Assembly (NCBI RefSeq): GCF_012034175.1
Contig: NZ_JAATEJ010000001.1
Span: 248,001 to 312,000 of the forward strand
Direction of reading: 5' to 3'
DNA: 64,000 nucleotides
Source: Actinacidiphila epipremni
GTDB taxonomy: Bacteria > Actinomycetota > Actinomycetes > Streptomycetales > Streptomycetaceae
Every line of letters begins with the position of its first letter. Position 1 is the stretch's first letter. Below are positions 57,316 to 64,000 of the stretch, in pieces. Under the pieces are notes generated by a model. The model was given only the letters and a program-made list of their open reading frames with translations, was not told where the DNA came from and ran no database searches. Position numbers and translations under genes: made by a program.

Positions 57316-58356
57316 TCAGCGGGGGAGCACGACGATGTACGCGGCAGGCAGGTGCTCGACCGCGTCGACCAGCGCGGTGCGCACCACCGCGGCCTGCTGC
57401 TCGCCCGCCTCGCGCAGCTCGGCCGGCGTCAGGTGGATCAGCGTGATGCCCAGCGCGTCCAGCCGTTCGGGCTGCCGGGCCGTACGCGACCAGGTCGCGT
57501 CGTCCGCCACGTCCGCGGGCAGCTCGACGGCGACGGCGACCGCGTGCTCGGGCCAGTACGCGTCCACGCCACCCAGCGGCGGGCCGCCGGGCAGCCGCAG
57601 CTCCACGTTCCACACCGGGTCCGGCAGCCCGTGGTCGCGCACCATGGCGTAGAGCCGCTCCTCGGCCATGGCGCGATCGGCGCCGTGCAGCGCCCCGACG
57701 GCCGCGGCGACCTGCGGGCGCTCCAGCAGCCCGGCGTCGGCCAGCTCGCCCAGGACCGCCGCGGCGTCGCAGTGCCCGCCGCGTACCGCCTCGGTCAGCA
57801 GCCGCCGTACGGACTCGGCGTCGTCCAGGCCCGCGACGGCGTCGGCCAGGGCGCGCGGCACGGGCGCGCAGGGCACGCCCATGACGTCCTGCGGGTGCGG
57901 CAGCGCGGCCGTGGCGCGGTGGACGGTCACCTCGCCGGCGTCCCGCAGCCGCCGCTGCCGCGGCACGAGCACGTCGATGCGGGTGAGCCCGGCCAGCGGC
58001 GGCACGCACCGGAAGCGGTGCAGCGCGAGGGCGGCGAGCCCGGTGACCATGGCCTCGCGCCCGCCGCCGAGCGTGCCCTGCGCTTCCGGGCTGTGCGCCT
58101 GCGGGTCGCCCGCCCGCGGGTCGCGCCCGGCGTAGAGCAGCGCGGCCTGCAGCCGCTCCCGGCTGGTGGGCGCGCCGGAGTGCAGCAGATAGACCTGCGG
58201 CAGCAGTTGCCGCCAGGGCCCGCCGGCCCGGCACCGGCGCGCGACGACGGCGGCCGGCACGCCCTGCTCGCGCAACTGGCGCAGCGTCATGACCCGCTCG
58301 GCGGCGGGCACATGGCGGCGGGGGGCGGTGTGGGGGATGCGGGGGTTCGCGTTCAT
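57316..58356 (-). CDS. AbiEi-antitoxin-like protein with DUF559/Vsr-like C-terminus
   Basis: A protein of about 346 residues. The N-terminal half resembles the winged-helix AbiEi-type antitoxin domain (L-R-Q-L-R-E-Q-G-V-P-A-A-V-V-A-R-R-C, then Q-L-L-P-Q-V-Y-L-L-H). The C-terminal 100 residues resemble DUF559/Vsr endonuclease-like folds: V-D-A-Y-W-P-E-H-A-V-A-V-A-V-E-L carries the Asp and Glu expected of such a core. No AbiEii-like nucleotidyltransferase toxin is adjacent, so it is either a solitary regulator/nuclease or an unrelated housekeeping protein. Start candidates are ATG 58356 and ATG 58290; neither has a strong ribosome site. Family naming is from pattern only. Confidence 0.65.
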   Translation of the reverse strand: MNANPRIPHTAPRRHVPAAERVMTLRQLREQGVPAAVVARRCRAGGPWRQLLPQVYLLHSGAPTSRERLQAALLYAGRDPRAGDPQAHSPEAQGTLGGGREAMVTGLAALALHRFRCVPPLAGLTRIDVLVPRQRRLRDAGEVTVHRATAALPHPQDVMGVPCAPVPRALADAVAGLDDAESVRRLLTEAVRGGHCDAAAVLGELADAGLLERPQVAAAVGALHGADRAMAEERLYAMVRDHGLPDPVWNVELRLPGGPPLGGVDAYWPEHAVAVAVELPADVADDATWSRTARQPERLDALGITLIHLTPAELREAGEQQAAVVRTALVDAVEHLPAAYIVVLPR

Positions 58357-58549
58357 GGCCACGTCGTTCCCATGGGCCGCACCGTCACTAACCGCTGTTA
58401 CACGCCCGTCGACAAAGCGGGACAACACCGGGCTAAAGGTCAGGTGTTCGGATGCCGATCAGCCCCTTTCCCCCGTGAGAGTGACGACCCCGACCCCACC
58501 AGCCAGGACGCGCCCGGCCGGCGCAAGCCCCCGGCCCGCTGCCCCGCCG

Positions 58550-61177
58550 TCAGAGCGCCGCGCCGCCGCGGGCCGCCTCGGCGGCGCGCGCGTCGCACTG
58601 CTGGGCCCGCAGCGCCCGCGCCAGGTCGTCGCGGCCTTCGAGCACCAGGCGGCGCAGGGCGGGCGCGGCGGCCTCGTGGGCCGCCAGCCACGCCTCGGTG
58701 GCCGCGAGGGTCCCGGCGGGGTCCTGGAGGGCCGGGAAGAGGCCGCTGACGACCGCCATCGCGATCTCGATCGAGCGGGACGCCCACACCCCCTCCAGCG
58801 CCGCGAAGTAGGCGTCCGTGAACGGCTCCAGCAGCTCGCGCTGCCCGGCCTGCACGAAGCCCGCGATGCTCGCCTCCACCAGCGCGTTGGACAGCGCGTC
58901 GGACTCCACCACGTCCGCCCACACCCGCGCCTTGACGCCCGCGTCCGGCCGCGCCGCCAGGCAGCGCACCTCGTGCCGGTGCCCGGAGGCCGTGTCGTCC
59001 CGGGCCCGCTCGGCGGCGATCTCCTCGGCGCCGGCGGCACCCCGCGCGGTCAGCGCGCCCAGCAGCGTCCAGCGCAGCTCCTGGTCCACCGTCAGGCCGT
59101 CGATGCGGGCGGTGCCCGCCAGCAGCCCGCGCAGCAGTTGCAGGTCCGCCGGGGAGGAGGCCACGGAGGCGAAGAAGCGCGCCCACGCCAACTGGTGGCC
59201 GCTGCCCGGCTCGGCCAGCCGCAGCTCCTGCACCGCGCCCTGCGCCAGCTCCGCCGCGGCCAGGTCGCGCCGCTCGGGCGCCACGTAGTGCGTGAGCGCG
59301 GTGCGCGCCTGCACGTGCAGCGACTGGAGCACCCCGATGTCGGTCTCGCGGCCGGCGAACAGCAGCACCAGGCCCAGGTAGTCGCCGGCCGGCATCAGCG
59401 CGTCCCGGGTCATGCTCCACACCGCCGACCACGCCAGCGCCCGCGCCAGCGGGTCGGACAGGTCGCCCAGATGCCCGCGCAGCGTCTCCAGCGAGGCGGC
59501 GTCGAACCGCACCTTGCAATACGTCAGGTCGTCGTCGTTGACCAGCACCAGGTCGGGCTGCGGCTGCCCGGCCAGCTCCGGCACCACGCTCACCGAGCCC
59601 GCGACATCCGCCTCGGCCCGGGCGTACCGCTCCAGCGCGCCGCCCGGCATCCGCTTGTACAGCCCCACCGCCACCCGGTGCGGGCGCAGCTGCGGGTGCG
59701 CCGGGTCGTCGGCGCCCTGGAGCACCGTCAGCTCCTCGATCGTGCCCTGCGCCGTACAGGTCAGGTGCGGCGTCAGCGAGTTGACGCCCGCGGTCTCCAG
59801 CCAGGCCCGCGACCACGCCGGCATGTCGCGGCCCGAGGTCTCGCTGAGCACCGACAGCAGGTCGGCCAGCTCGGTGCTGCCGTAGGCGTGCCGGCGGAAA
59901 TAGCGCCGGGCCGCCTCGAAGAAGGCGTCCTGCCCCACATAGGCCACGAGCTGCTTGAGCACCGCCGCGCCCTTGGAGTACGTGATGCCGTCGAAGTTGA
60001 GCTTGGCGTCCTCCAGGTCGCGGATGTCGGCGACGACCGGGTGCGTGGAGGACAGCTGGTCGGCGCGGTAGGCCCACGCCTTGCGGCGGTTGGCGAAGGT
60101 GATCCAGCCCTCCTTGTACCGCGTCGCCGCGACCTGGGAGAAGGCCGCCATGAAGTCCGCGAAGGACTCCTTGAGCCACAGGTCGTCCCACCAGCGCATC
60201 GTCACCAGGTCGCCGAACCACATGTGCGCCATCTCGTGCAGCACCACGCTCGCCCGGTGCTCGTACGACGCCCGCGTCACCTTGCCGCGGAAGACGAACT
60301 CCTCCCGGAAGGTCACCAGCCCCGGGTTCTCCATCGCGCCGATGTTGTACTCCGGCACGAACGCCTGGTCGTACTTCCCCCACGGATACGGGTAGCCGAA
60401 CGTCTCGTGGTAGAAGTCCAGGCCCTGCTTGGTGACGGTGAAGATCTCGTCGGCGTCGAAATGCTTGGCAAGAGAGCGCCGGCACAGCGCCCGCAGCGGA
60501 ATGTCCAGCGTCGACCGGTCGTCCAGTGCCCGCGCGTAATGGTCGCGCTCCACGTGGTACGGGCCGGCGACGACCGCGGTGATGTACGTGGCAATGGGCA
60601 GCGTCGGACGGAAGCGCGTCGTCGTGCCGCCGCCGCCCGCCGCGGCGGGCTCGCCGTCCGGCTCGGCGTTGGACAGCACCGTCCAGCCCTCGGGCGCGGT
60701 CACCTGGAAGGTGAACGGCGCCTTGAGGTCGGGCTGTTCGAAGTTCGCGAAGACCCGGCGCGCGTCGGCCGGCTCGTACTGCGTGTAGAGGTAGACCTCG
60801 CCGTCCTCGGGGTCCTCGAAGCGGTGCAGGCCCTCGCCCGTGCGGCTGTACGCGCAGTGCGCGTCGACCACCAGCGTGTTGCGCTCGGCGAGGCCGTCCA
60901 GCGCGATCCTGGCCCCGTCGTAGACCGCCGCCGGGTCCAGCTCCCGGCCGTTGAGCCGCACCGAGACCACCTCGGTCGCCACCAGGTCGGCGAACGACGA
61001 CCCGCCGGGCTGCGCGCACCGGAAGTCGACGACCGTGGTGGAGCGGAAGGCCCGCTCGCCGCCCTGCGGCGCGGCCCCGACCGCGGACCGCACGTCCAGC
61101 GCGACGTCGTAGCGCTCCACGGACAGGGCGGCGGCCCGCTCGCGGGCCTCCTCACGGCTGAGGTTCTCGCCGGGCAC
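58550..61177 (-). CDS. pepN: Aminopeptidase N, second paralogue (M1 family)
   Basis: An 875-residue M1 aminopeptidase, clearly paralogous to the one at 42139-44715. G-A-M-E-N-P-G-L-V-T-F is the exopeptidase motif. H-E-M-A-H-M-W-F-G-D-L-V-T-M-R-W-W-D-D-L-W-L-K-E-S-F-A-D-F gives the zinc ligands, with Lys replacing Asn before the third-ligand Glu. The first copy has W-W-N-D-L-W-L-N-E-S-F-A-T, so the substrate pocket likely differs. The GTG start has AAGGAG upstream, and that ribosome site forms part of a four-copy repeat described separately. The protein is cytosolic, with no signal peptide. Confidence 0.92.
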   Translation of the reverse strand: MPGENLSREEARERAAALSVERYDVALDVRSAVGAAPQGGERAFRSTTVVDFRCAQPGGSSFADLVATEVVSVRLNGRELDPAAVYDGARIALDGLAERNTLVVDAHCAYSRTGEGLHRFEDPEDGEVYLYTQYEPADARRVFANFEQPDLKAPFTFQVTAPEGWTVLSNAEPDGEPAAAGGGGTTTRFRPTLPIATYITAVVAGPYHVERDHYARALDDRSTLDIPLRALCRRSLAKHFDADEIFTVTKQGLDFYHETFGYPYPWGKYDQAFVPEYNIGAMENPGLVTFREEFVFRGKVTRASYEHRASVVLHEMAHMWFGDLVTMRWWDDLWLKESFADFMAAFSQVAATRYKEGWITFANRRKAWAYRADQLSSTHPVVADIRDLEDAKLNFDGITYSKGAAVLKQLVAYVGQDAFFEAARRYFRRHAYGSTELADLLSVLSETSGRDMPAWSRAWLETAGVNSLTPHLTCTAQGTIEELTVLQGADDPAHPQLRPHRVAVGLYKRMPGGALERYARAEADVAGSVSVVPELAGQPQPDLVLVNDDDLTYCKVRFDAASLETLRGHLGDLSDPLARALAWSAVWSMTRDALMPAGDYLGLVLLFAGRETDIGVLQSLHVQARTALTHYVAPERRDLAAAELAQGAVQELRLAEPGSGHQLAWARFFASVASSPADLQLLRGLLAGTARIDGLTVDQELRWTLLGALTARGAAGAEEIAAERARDDTASGHRHEVRCLAARPDAGVKARVWADVVESDALSNALVEASIAGFVQAGQRELLEPFTDAYFAALEGVWASRSIEIAMAVVSGLFPALQDPAGTLAATEAWLAAHEAAAPALRRLVLEGRDDLARALRAQQCDARAAEAARGGAAL

Positions 61178-61187
61178 GGGCGACTCC

Positions 61188-61244
61188 TTCGTTTACCGGA
61201 TGCGTTTCACCGGATGTGTACACCGGACGGTTTCGTTTACCGGA
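61188..61244 (-). repeat. Four-copy 13-base repeat before the second pepN
   Basis: On the minus strand, copies of a TCCGGT-led 13-mer begin at plus positions 61188-61200, 61202-61214, 61215-61227 and 61232-61244. The first and last are identical (TCCGGTAAACGAA); the others differ in the last seven bases. Spacings are 14, 13 and 17 bases. The array ends against the AAGGAG ribosome site, so it lies in the leader or promoter of the leftward pepN gene. Confidence 0.7.
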
Positions 61245-61449
61245 CGGCGCCGTTCACTGACAGCGACACCCGGCATCCTTCCACGGGGAACCGACAGGAC
61301 GGCGCCGACCTGCGCGTACGGCCCCGGCGGCGGTCCGGGAATGCCGCCGCGCCGGCGCCTGTTGTCCCGTCGAGGTGTGCGCTGTGCAGCGCCCAGCCCG
61401 ACCGTGCCCGGCTCCGCCCGGGACGCCACCCCCGTACGAGGAGTACGCA

Positions 61450-62124
61450 GTGACTGCGACCGCCCCCGAGAGCACGACCACCCACCCCTCGACTCCGTCA
61501 GGGGCAACCCCGGCCGACTTCTGGTTCGATCCGCTGTGCCCCTGGGCATGGATGACCTCCCGCTGGATGCTGGAGGTCGAGAAGGTGCGCCCCGTCCAGG
61601 TGCGCTGGCACGTGATGAGCCTGGCGGTGCTCAACGAGGACAAGCTCGACACCCTCCCCGAGCAGTACGCCACGTTCCTGCGCGAGGCGTGGGGCCCGGT
61701 CCGCGTCGTGATCGCCGCCCAGCAGCTGCACGGCGACGACGTCGTCGGCCCGCTCTACACCGCGCTCGGCACCCGCTTCCACAACCGCGCCCTGCCCAAG
61801 ACGCGCGAGACGATCGTCGAGGCCCTGGAGGAAGTCGGCCTGCCCGCCGACCTCGCCGACTACGCCGACAAGGACACGTACGACACCGAGCTGCGCGCCT
61901 CCCACAAGGAGGGCATCGACAAGGTCGGCCAGGAGGTCGGCACCCCGGTCATCGCCGTGCCCGGCTCCGACGGCGAGCAGATCGCCTTCTTCGGCCCCGT
62001 CGTCACCCCCGCGCCCAAGGGCGAGGAGGCCGCCAAGCTGTGGGACGGCACGCTCATGGTGGCGTCCATCCCCGGCTTCTACGAGATCAAGCGCACCCGT
62101 ACCGCCGGGCCCAGCTTCGAGTAG
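61450..62124 (+). CDS. DsbA-family protein, mycothiol-dependent nitroreductase (Rv2466c) type
   Basis: A 224-residue thioredoxin-fold protein with an inserted helical domain. It follows the mycobacterial Rv2466c pattern closely: F-W-F-D-P-L-C-P-W-A-W-M-T-S-R-W-M-L-E-V near residues 24-43, then H-V-M-S-L-A-V-L-N-E, and a C-terminal cis-Pro loop G-T-P-V-I. Rv2466c uses a CPWC dithiol with mycothiol to reduce nitro compounds; here the second Cys is Ala (Cys30-Pro-Trp-Ala33), leaving a monothiol site. Mixed mycothiol disulphide chemistry or isomerase work is then more likely. The GTG start follows GAGGAG. The VOC gene lies 15 bp downstream. Confidence 0.87.
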   Translation: MTATAPESTTTHPSTPSGATPADFWFDPLCPWAWMTSRWMLEVEKVRPVQVRWHVMSLAVLNEDKLDTLPEQYATFLREAWGPVRVVIAAQQLHGDDVVGPLYTALGTRFHNRALPKTRETIVEALEEVGLPADLADYADKDTYDTELRASHKEGIDKVGQEVGTPVIAVPGSDGEQIAFFGPVVTPAPKGEEAAKLWDGTLMVASIPGFYEIKRTRTAGPSFE

Positions 62125-62139
62125 GACGGTCGGCGCGTC

Positions 62140-62526
62140 ATGGCACACCTGGGCCTGGTGAGCGTCGTCGTACGCGACTACGACGAGGCCATCGCCTTCT
62201 ACACCCGCGCGCTCGGCTTCGAGCTGCGCGAGGACACCCCGCGCGAGGACGGCGGCCGGTGGGTCGTCGTCGCCCCGCCCGGCTCCCGCGAGACCGGCCT
62301 GCTGCTGGCCCGGGCCGCCACCCCCGAGCAGTCCGCGCGGATCGGCGACCAGACCGGCGGGCGGGTCGGGCTGTTCCTCACCACCGAGGACTTCGACGGC
62401 GACTACAAGCGCATGGTCGCCGAGGGCGTGGTCTTCGAGGAGGAGCCGCGCTACGAGCCGTACGGCGCGGTCGTCGTCTTCCGCGACCTGTACGGCAACC
62501 GCTGGGACCTCATCCAGCCGGCGTGA
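62140..62526 (+). CDS. VOC superfamily (glyoxalase/bleomycin-resistance-like) protein
   Basis: A 128-residue vicinal-oxygen-chelate protein. The two beta-alpha-beta-beta-beta modules can be seen: V-S-V-V-V-R-D-Y-D-E-A-I-A-F-Y-T-R-A-L-G-F-E-L near the N-terminus, and Y-G-A-V-V-V-F-R-D-L-Y-G-N-R-W-D-L-I at the end. Such proteins bind a metal and small electrophiles (glyoxalase, dioxygenase or resistance functions). With 15 bp from the DsbA-like gene they probably form a two-gene thiol/electrophile-stress unit. The exact reaction is unknown. Confidence 0.87.
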   Translation: MAHLGLVSVVVRDYDEAIAFYTRALGFELREDTPREDGGRWVVVAPPGSRETGLLLARAATPEQSARIGDQTGGRVGLFLTTEDFDGDYKRMVAEGVVFEEEPRYEPYGAVVVFRDLYGNRWDLIQPA

Positions 62527-62621
62527 CGCGGGTACCGCCCGCCCGCCGTGACTTGGTGGAAACCCACAGCGCCGGGCGGCCCCGGCGGGCGGCCTCCGCC
62601 CGCCCCGGCCGCCCGCCGCCG

Positions 62622-62637
62622 CGTGACGTACATCACG
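62622..62637. promoter_or_regulatory. CRP-like palindrome before bioY
   Basis: CGTGACGTACATCACG shows GTGA and TCAC half-sites around six bases, the CRP/FNR-family shape. It is 158-173 bp before the bioY start and 96 bp after the VOC stop. Binding by Crp or another regulator is not shown. Confidence 0.4.
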
Positions 62638-62794
62638 GGACCTGCGTAAACATCCCAGCCGAAACGCAACCGGCGGGAGCAGGAGTCTCCAAGCCGGCGA
62701 CCGGGGCTTTGTCGCAGTCCGACGATGATCGGCTCTCCCGCGCTGGGCTAGCGTCTGAGGAGCCCTGACCGCCCCCTCACCCGCGGAGAACCGA

Positions 62795-63391
62795 ATGAGC
62801 GCCTCCTCCCTCGCCACCGGCCGGGCCGGAACCGTCCTCGCCGACCTGCTCCCCGCCTCCTCCGCCTCCCGCGCCCGGCTGCGCGACGCCGCGCTGGTGG
62901 CCGGCGGCGCCGCCCTCACCGGCCTGGCCGCCCAGCTGTCGGTGCCCGTGCCGGGCTCCCCGGTGCCGGTGACCGGGCAGACCTTCGCCGCGCTGCTGGT
63001 CGGCACCGCGCTCGGCGCCCGCCGCGGCGTCGCCTCGCTCGGCCTGTACGCGCTCGCGGGCGTCGCGGGCCTGCCGTGGTTCGCCGGCGGCGCGTCCGGC
63101 TGGTCCATGCCGAGCTTCGGCTACATCCTCGGCATGCTGCTGGCCTCCGGCGTGGTCGGCTTCCTCGCCCGCCGCGGCGGCGACCGCACGGTGCTGCGCA
63201 CCGCAGGCGTCATGGTCGTCGGCTCCGCGCTCATCTACGCCGTGGGGGTGCCCTACCTGGCCGTCTCCGCCCATCTGACGGCCCACCAGGCGGTCGTCAT
63301 GGGCCTGCGCCCCTACCTGGTCGGCGACGCCCTCAAGGCCGCCCTGGCGATGGGCGCGCTGCCCGCCGCGTGGCGCCTGGTCCGCCGCTGA
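62795..63391 (+). CDS. bioY: Biotin transporter BioY
   Basis: A 198-residue substrate-specific (S) component of an ECF-type vitamin importer. It has about six membrane segments. The family signature region V-P-V-P-G-S-P-V-P-V-T-G-Q-T-F-A-A-L-L-V-G-T-A-L-G (about 49-73) is clear, as is G-A-R-R-G-V-A-S-L-G-L-Y-A-L-A-G. No BioM/BioN genes are adjacent, so it may act alone or use shared ECF modules. The ATG follows GGAGAA. I found no convincing BirA/BioQ operator or riboswitch in the upstream 268 bp. Confidence 0.92.
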   Translation: MSASSLATGRAGTVLADLLPASSASRARLRDAALVAGGAALTGLAAQLSVPVPGSPVPVTGQTFAALLVGTALGARRGVASLGLYALAGVAGLPWFAGGASGWSMPSFGYILGMLLASGVVGFLARRGGDRTVLRTAGVMVVGSALIYAVGVPYLAVSAHLTAHQAVVMGLRPYLVGDALKAALAMGALPAAWRLVRR

Positions 63392-63403
63392 CGCCCCGCC
63401 GGG

Positions 63404-63468
63404 CCCGCCGCCCGCAGCCGGCCCCCGTACGCCCGCCGCGGCGCGCGGGGTGCGGTGCGGGCGGCGGG
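63404..63468. terminator. Hairpin between bioY and rpiB
   Basis: CCCGCCGCCCGCA (63404-63416) and TGCGGGCGGCGGG (63456-63468) are perfect 13-bp arms with a 39-base GC-rich loop. They start 13 bp after the bioY stop. No U-tract follows, and the long loop lowers confidence. Confidence 0.4.
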
Positions 63469-63493
63469 GCGCCGGGGTGGAAGACTGGGCTCC

Positions 63494-63982
63494 ATGCGCG
63501 TGTACCTCGGCTCGGACCATGCCGGCTTTGAACTGAAGAACCACCTCGTCGAGTGGCTGACCGCCGGCGGGCACGAGCCCGTCGACTGCGGCCCGCACAT
63601 CTACGACGCGGAGGACGACTACCCGCCCTTCTGCCTGCGCGCGGCCGAGCGCACCGCCGCCGACCCCGGCAGCCTCGGCATCGTCATCGGCGGCTCCGGC
63701 AACGGCGAGCAGATCGCCGCCAACAAGGTCCGCGGTGTGCGCGCGGCCCTGGCCTGGAGCGAGCAGACCGCGACGCTGGCCCGCGAGCACAACGACGCCA
63801 ATGTGCTGAGCATCGGCGGCCGTATGCACACCCAGGACGAGGCCCAGAAGTTCGTCGAGCTGTTCCTGGCCACGCCGTACTCGCACGCCGAGCGGCACCA
63901 GCGCCGTATCGACATGCTCTCCGCGTACGAGGCCACCGGCGAACTGCCGCCGGTCCCGGCGCACCACCCGCGGCAGGACTGA
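63494..63982 (+). CDS. rpiB: Ribose-5-phosphate isomerase B / RpiB family sugar-phosphate isomerase
   Basis: A 162-residue enzyme of the RpiB/LacAB family, interconverting ribose 5-phosphate and ribulose 5-phosphate in the pentose phosphate pathway. M-R-V-Y-L-G-S-D-H-A-G-F-E-L-K (Asp/His substrate contacts), G-I-V-I-G-G-S-G-N-G-E-Q-I-A-A-N-K (phosphate loop) and R-E-H-N-D-A-N-V-L-S-I-G-G-R are all conserved. The active-site base Cys seen in many RpiB proteins is Ser here (G-G-S-G-N-G), as in many actinobacterial forms. The ATG at 63494 follows a weak GGAAG site. Confidence 0.92.
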   Translation: MRVYLGSDHAGFELKNHLVEWLTAGGHEPVDCGPHIYDAEDDYPPFCLRAAERTAADPGSLGIVIGGSGNGEQIAANKVRGVRAALAWSEQTATLAREHNDANVLSIGGRMHTQDEAQKFVELFLATPYSHAERHQRRIDMLSAYEATGELPPVPAHHPRQD

Positions 63983-64000
63983 CCCCGAGCGATGCCCGAA

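Noticed and set aside
62640..62790. Possible riboswitch leader before bioY
   Set aside because: Several GC-rich pairings exist, but I could not match any known riboswitch core by eye; a covariance-model search would decide.

Overview
The window looks like a piece of core chromosome from a Streptomyces-type actinomycete (family Streptomycetaceae). The base composition is very GC-rich with extreme third-position GC. Many genes start with GTG or TTG behind purine-rich ribosome sites. Several genes are typical of sporulating actinomycetes: a dynamin-like pair next to a short SSB, a chitosan-oligomer (csn-type) operon driven by a ROK repressor, a PknG-type kinase with GlnX/GlnH-like partners, and a mycothiol-type DsbA relative. 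From memory and unchecked, the overall gene content resembles one contiguous core segment of the S. coelicolor chromosome. I see no insertion sequence, prophage, CRISPR array or attachment site. The only RNA gene I can support is one tRNA-Arg(TCT).

Layout from left to right. 0.2-3.1 kb: a dienelactone-hydrolase-like enzyme overlapping tail to tail with an ECF41/SigJ-like sigma factor, a MarR regulator and tRNA-Arg. 3.5-7.7 kb: two coupled GTPases (DynA/DynB type) and ssbB, with two perfect DnaA-box sequences before ssbB. 8.0-10.8 kb: EttA translation factor, a hotdog thioesterase and an unknown protein, all overlapping. 11.0-18.5 kb: a leftward ABC exporter-like operon of one ATPase and two very large FtsX-type permeases. 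18.7-20.3 kb: a truncated haemoglobin divergent from a PCMT-like methyltransferase. 20.3-30.9 kb: a seven-gene leftward signalling cluster in the order GlnX-like membrane sensor, GlnH-like binding protein, helical protein of unknown function, PknG-like kinase, PP2C phosphatase, VWA protein and zinc-ribbon/FHA protein. 31.3-38.3 kb: a six-gene sugar operon (ROK repressor, binding lipoprotein, two permeases, GH4 hydrolase, sugar kinase) ending at a strong hairpin and headed by a palindromic operator.

38.5-47.6 kb: MscS channel divergent from an HNH protein, a TetR/alpha-beta hydrolase pair, aminopeptidase N, an MFS exporter divergent from a MarR regulator over a perfect palindrome, and a 78-residue membrane protein. 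47.6-53.5 kb: 4-alpha-glucanotransferase with a repeat insertion, then a MacB-like ABC pair. 53.8-64 kb: a large secreted subtilase, an AbiEi-antitoxin-like/DUF559-like protein, a second aminopeptidase N, a DsbA-like protein with a CPWA active site, a VOC protein, a BioY biotin transporter and ribose-5-phosphate isomerase B.

The most interesting block is the kinase cluster at 20.3-30.9 kb. It appears to join an amino-acid-binding sensor, its membrane partner, a soluble kinase, the opposing phosphatase and a phosphothreonine reader in one transcription unit. Three of its soluble members carry amino-terminal zinc ribbons followed by disordered linkers. Other points worth following are the DnaA boxes ahead of ssbB, the sigma factor without the usual ECF41 linker, the ROK repressor without its zinc motif, the four-copy repeat ahead of the second pepN, and the lone AbiEi-like/nuclease-like protein.
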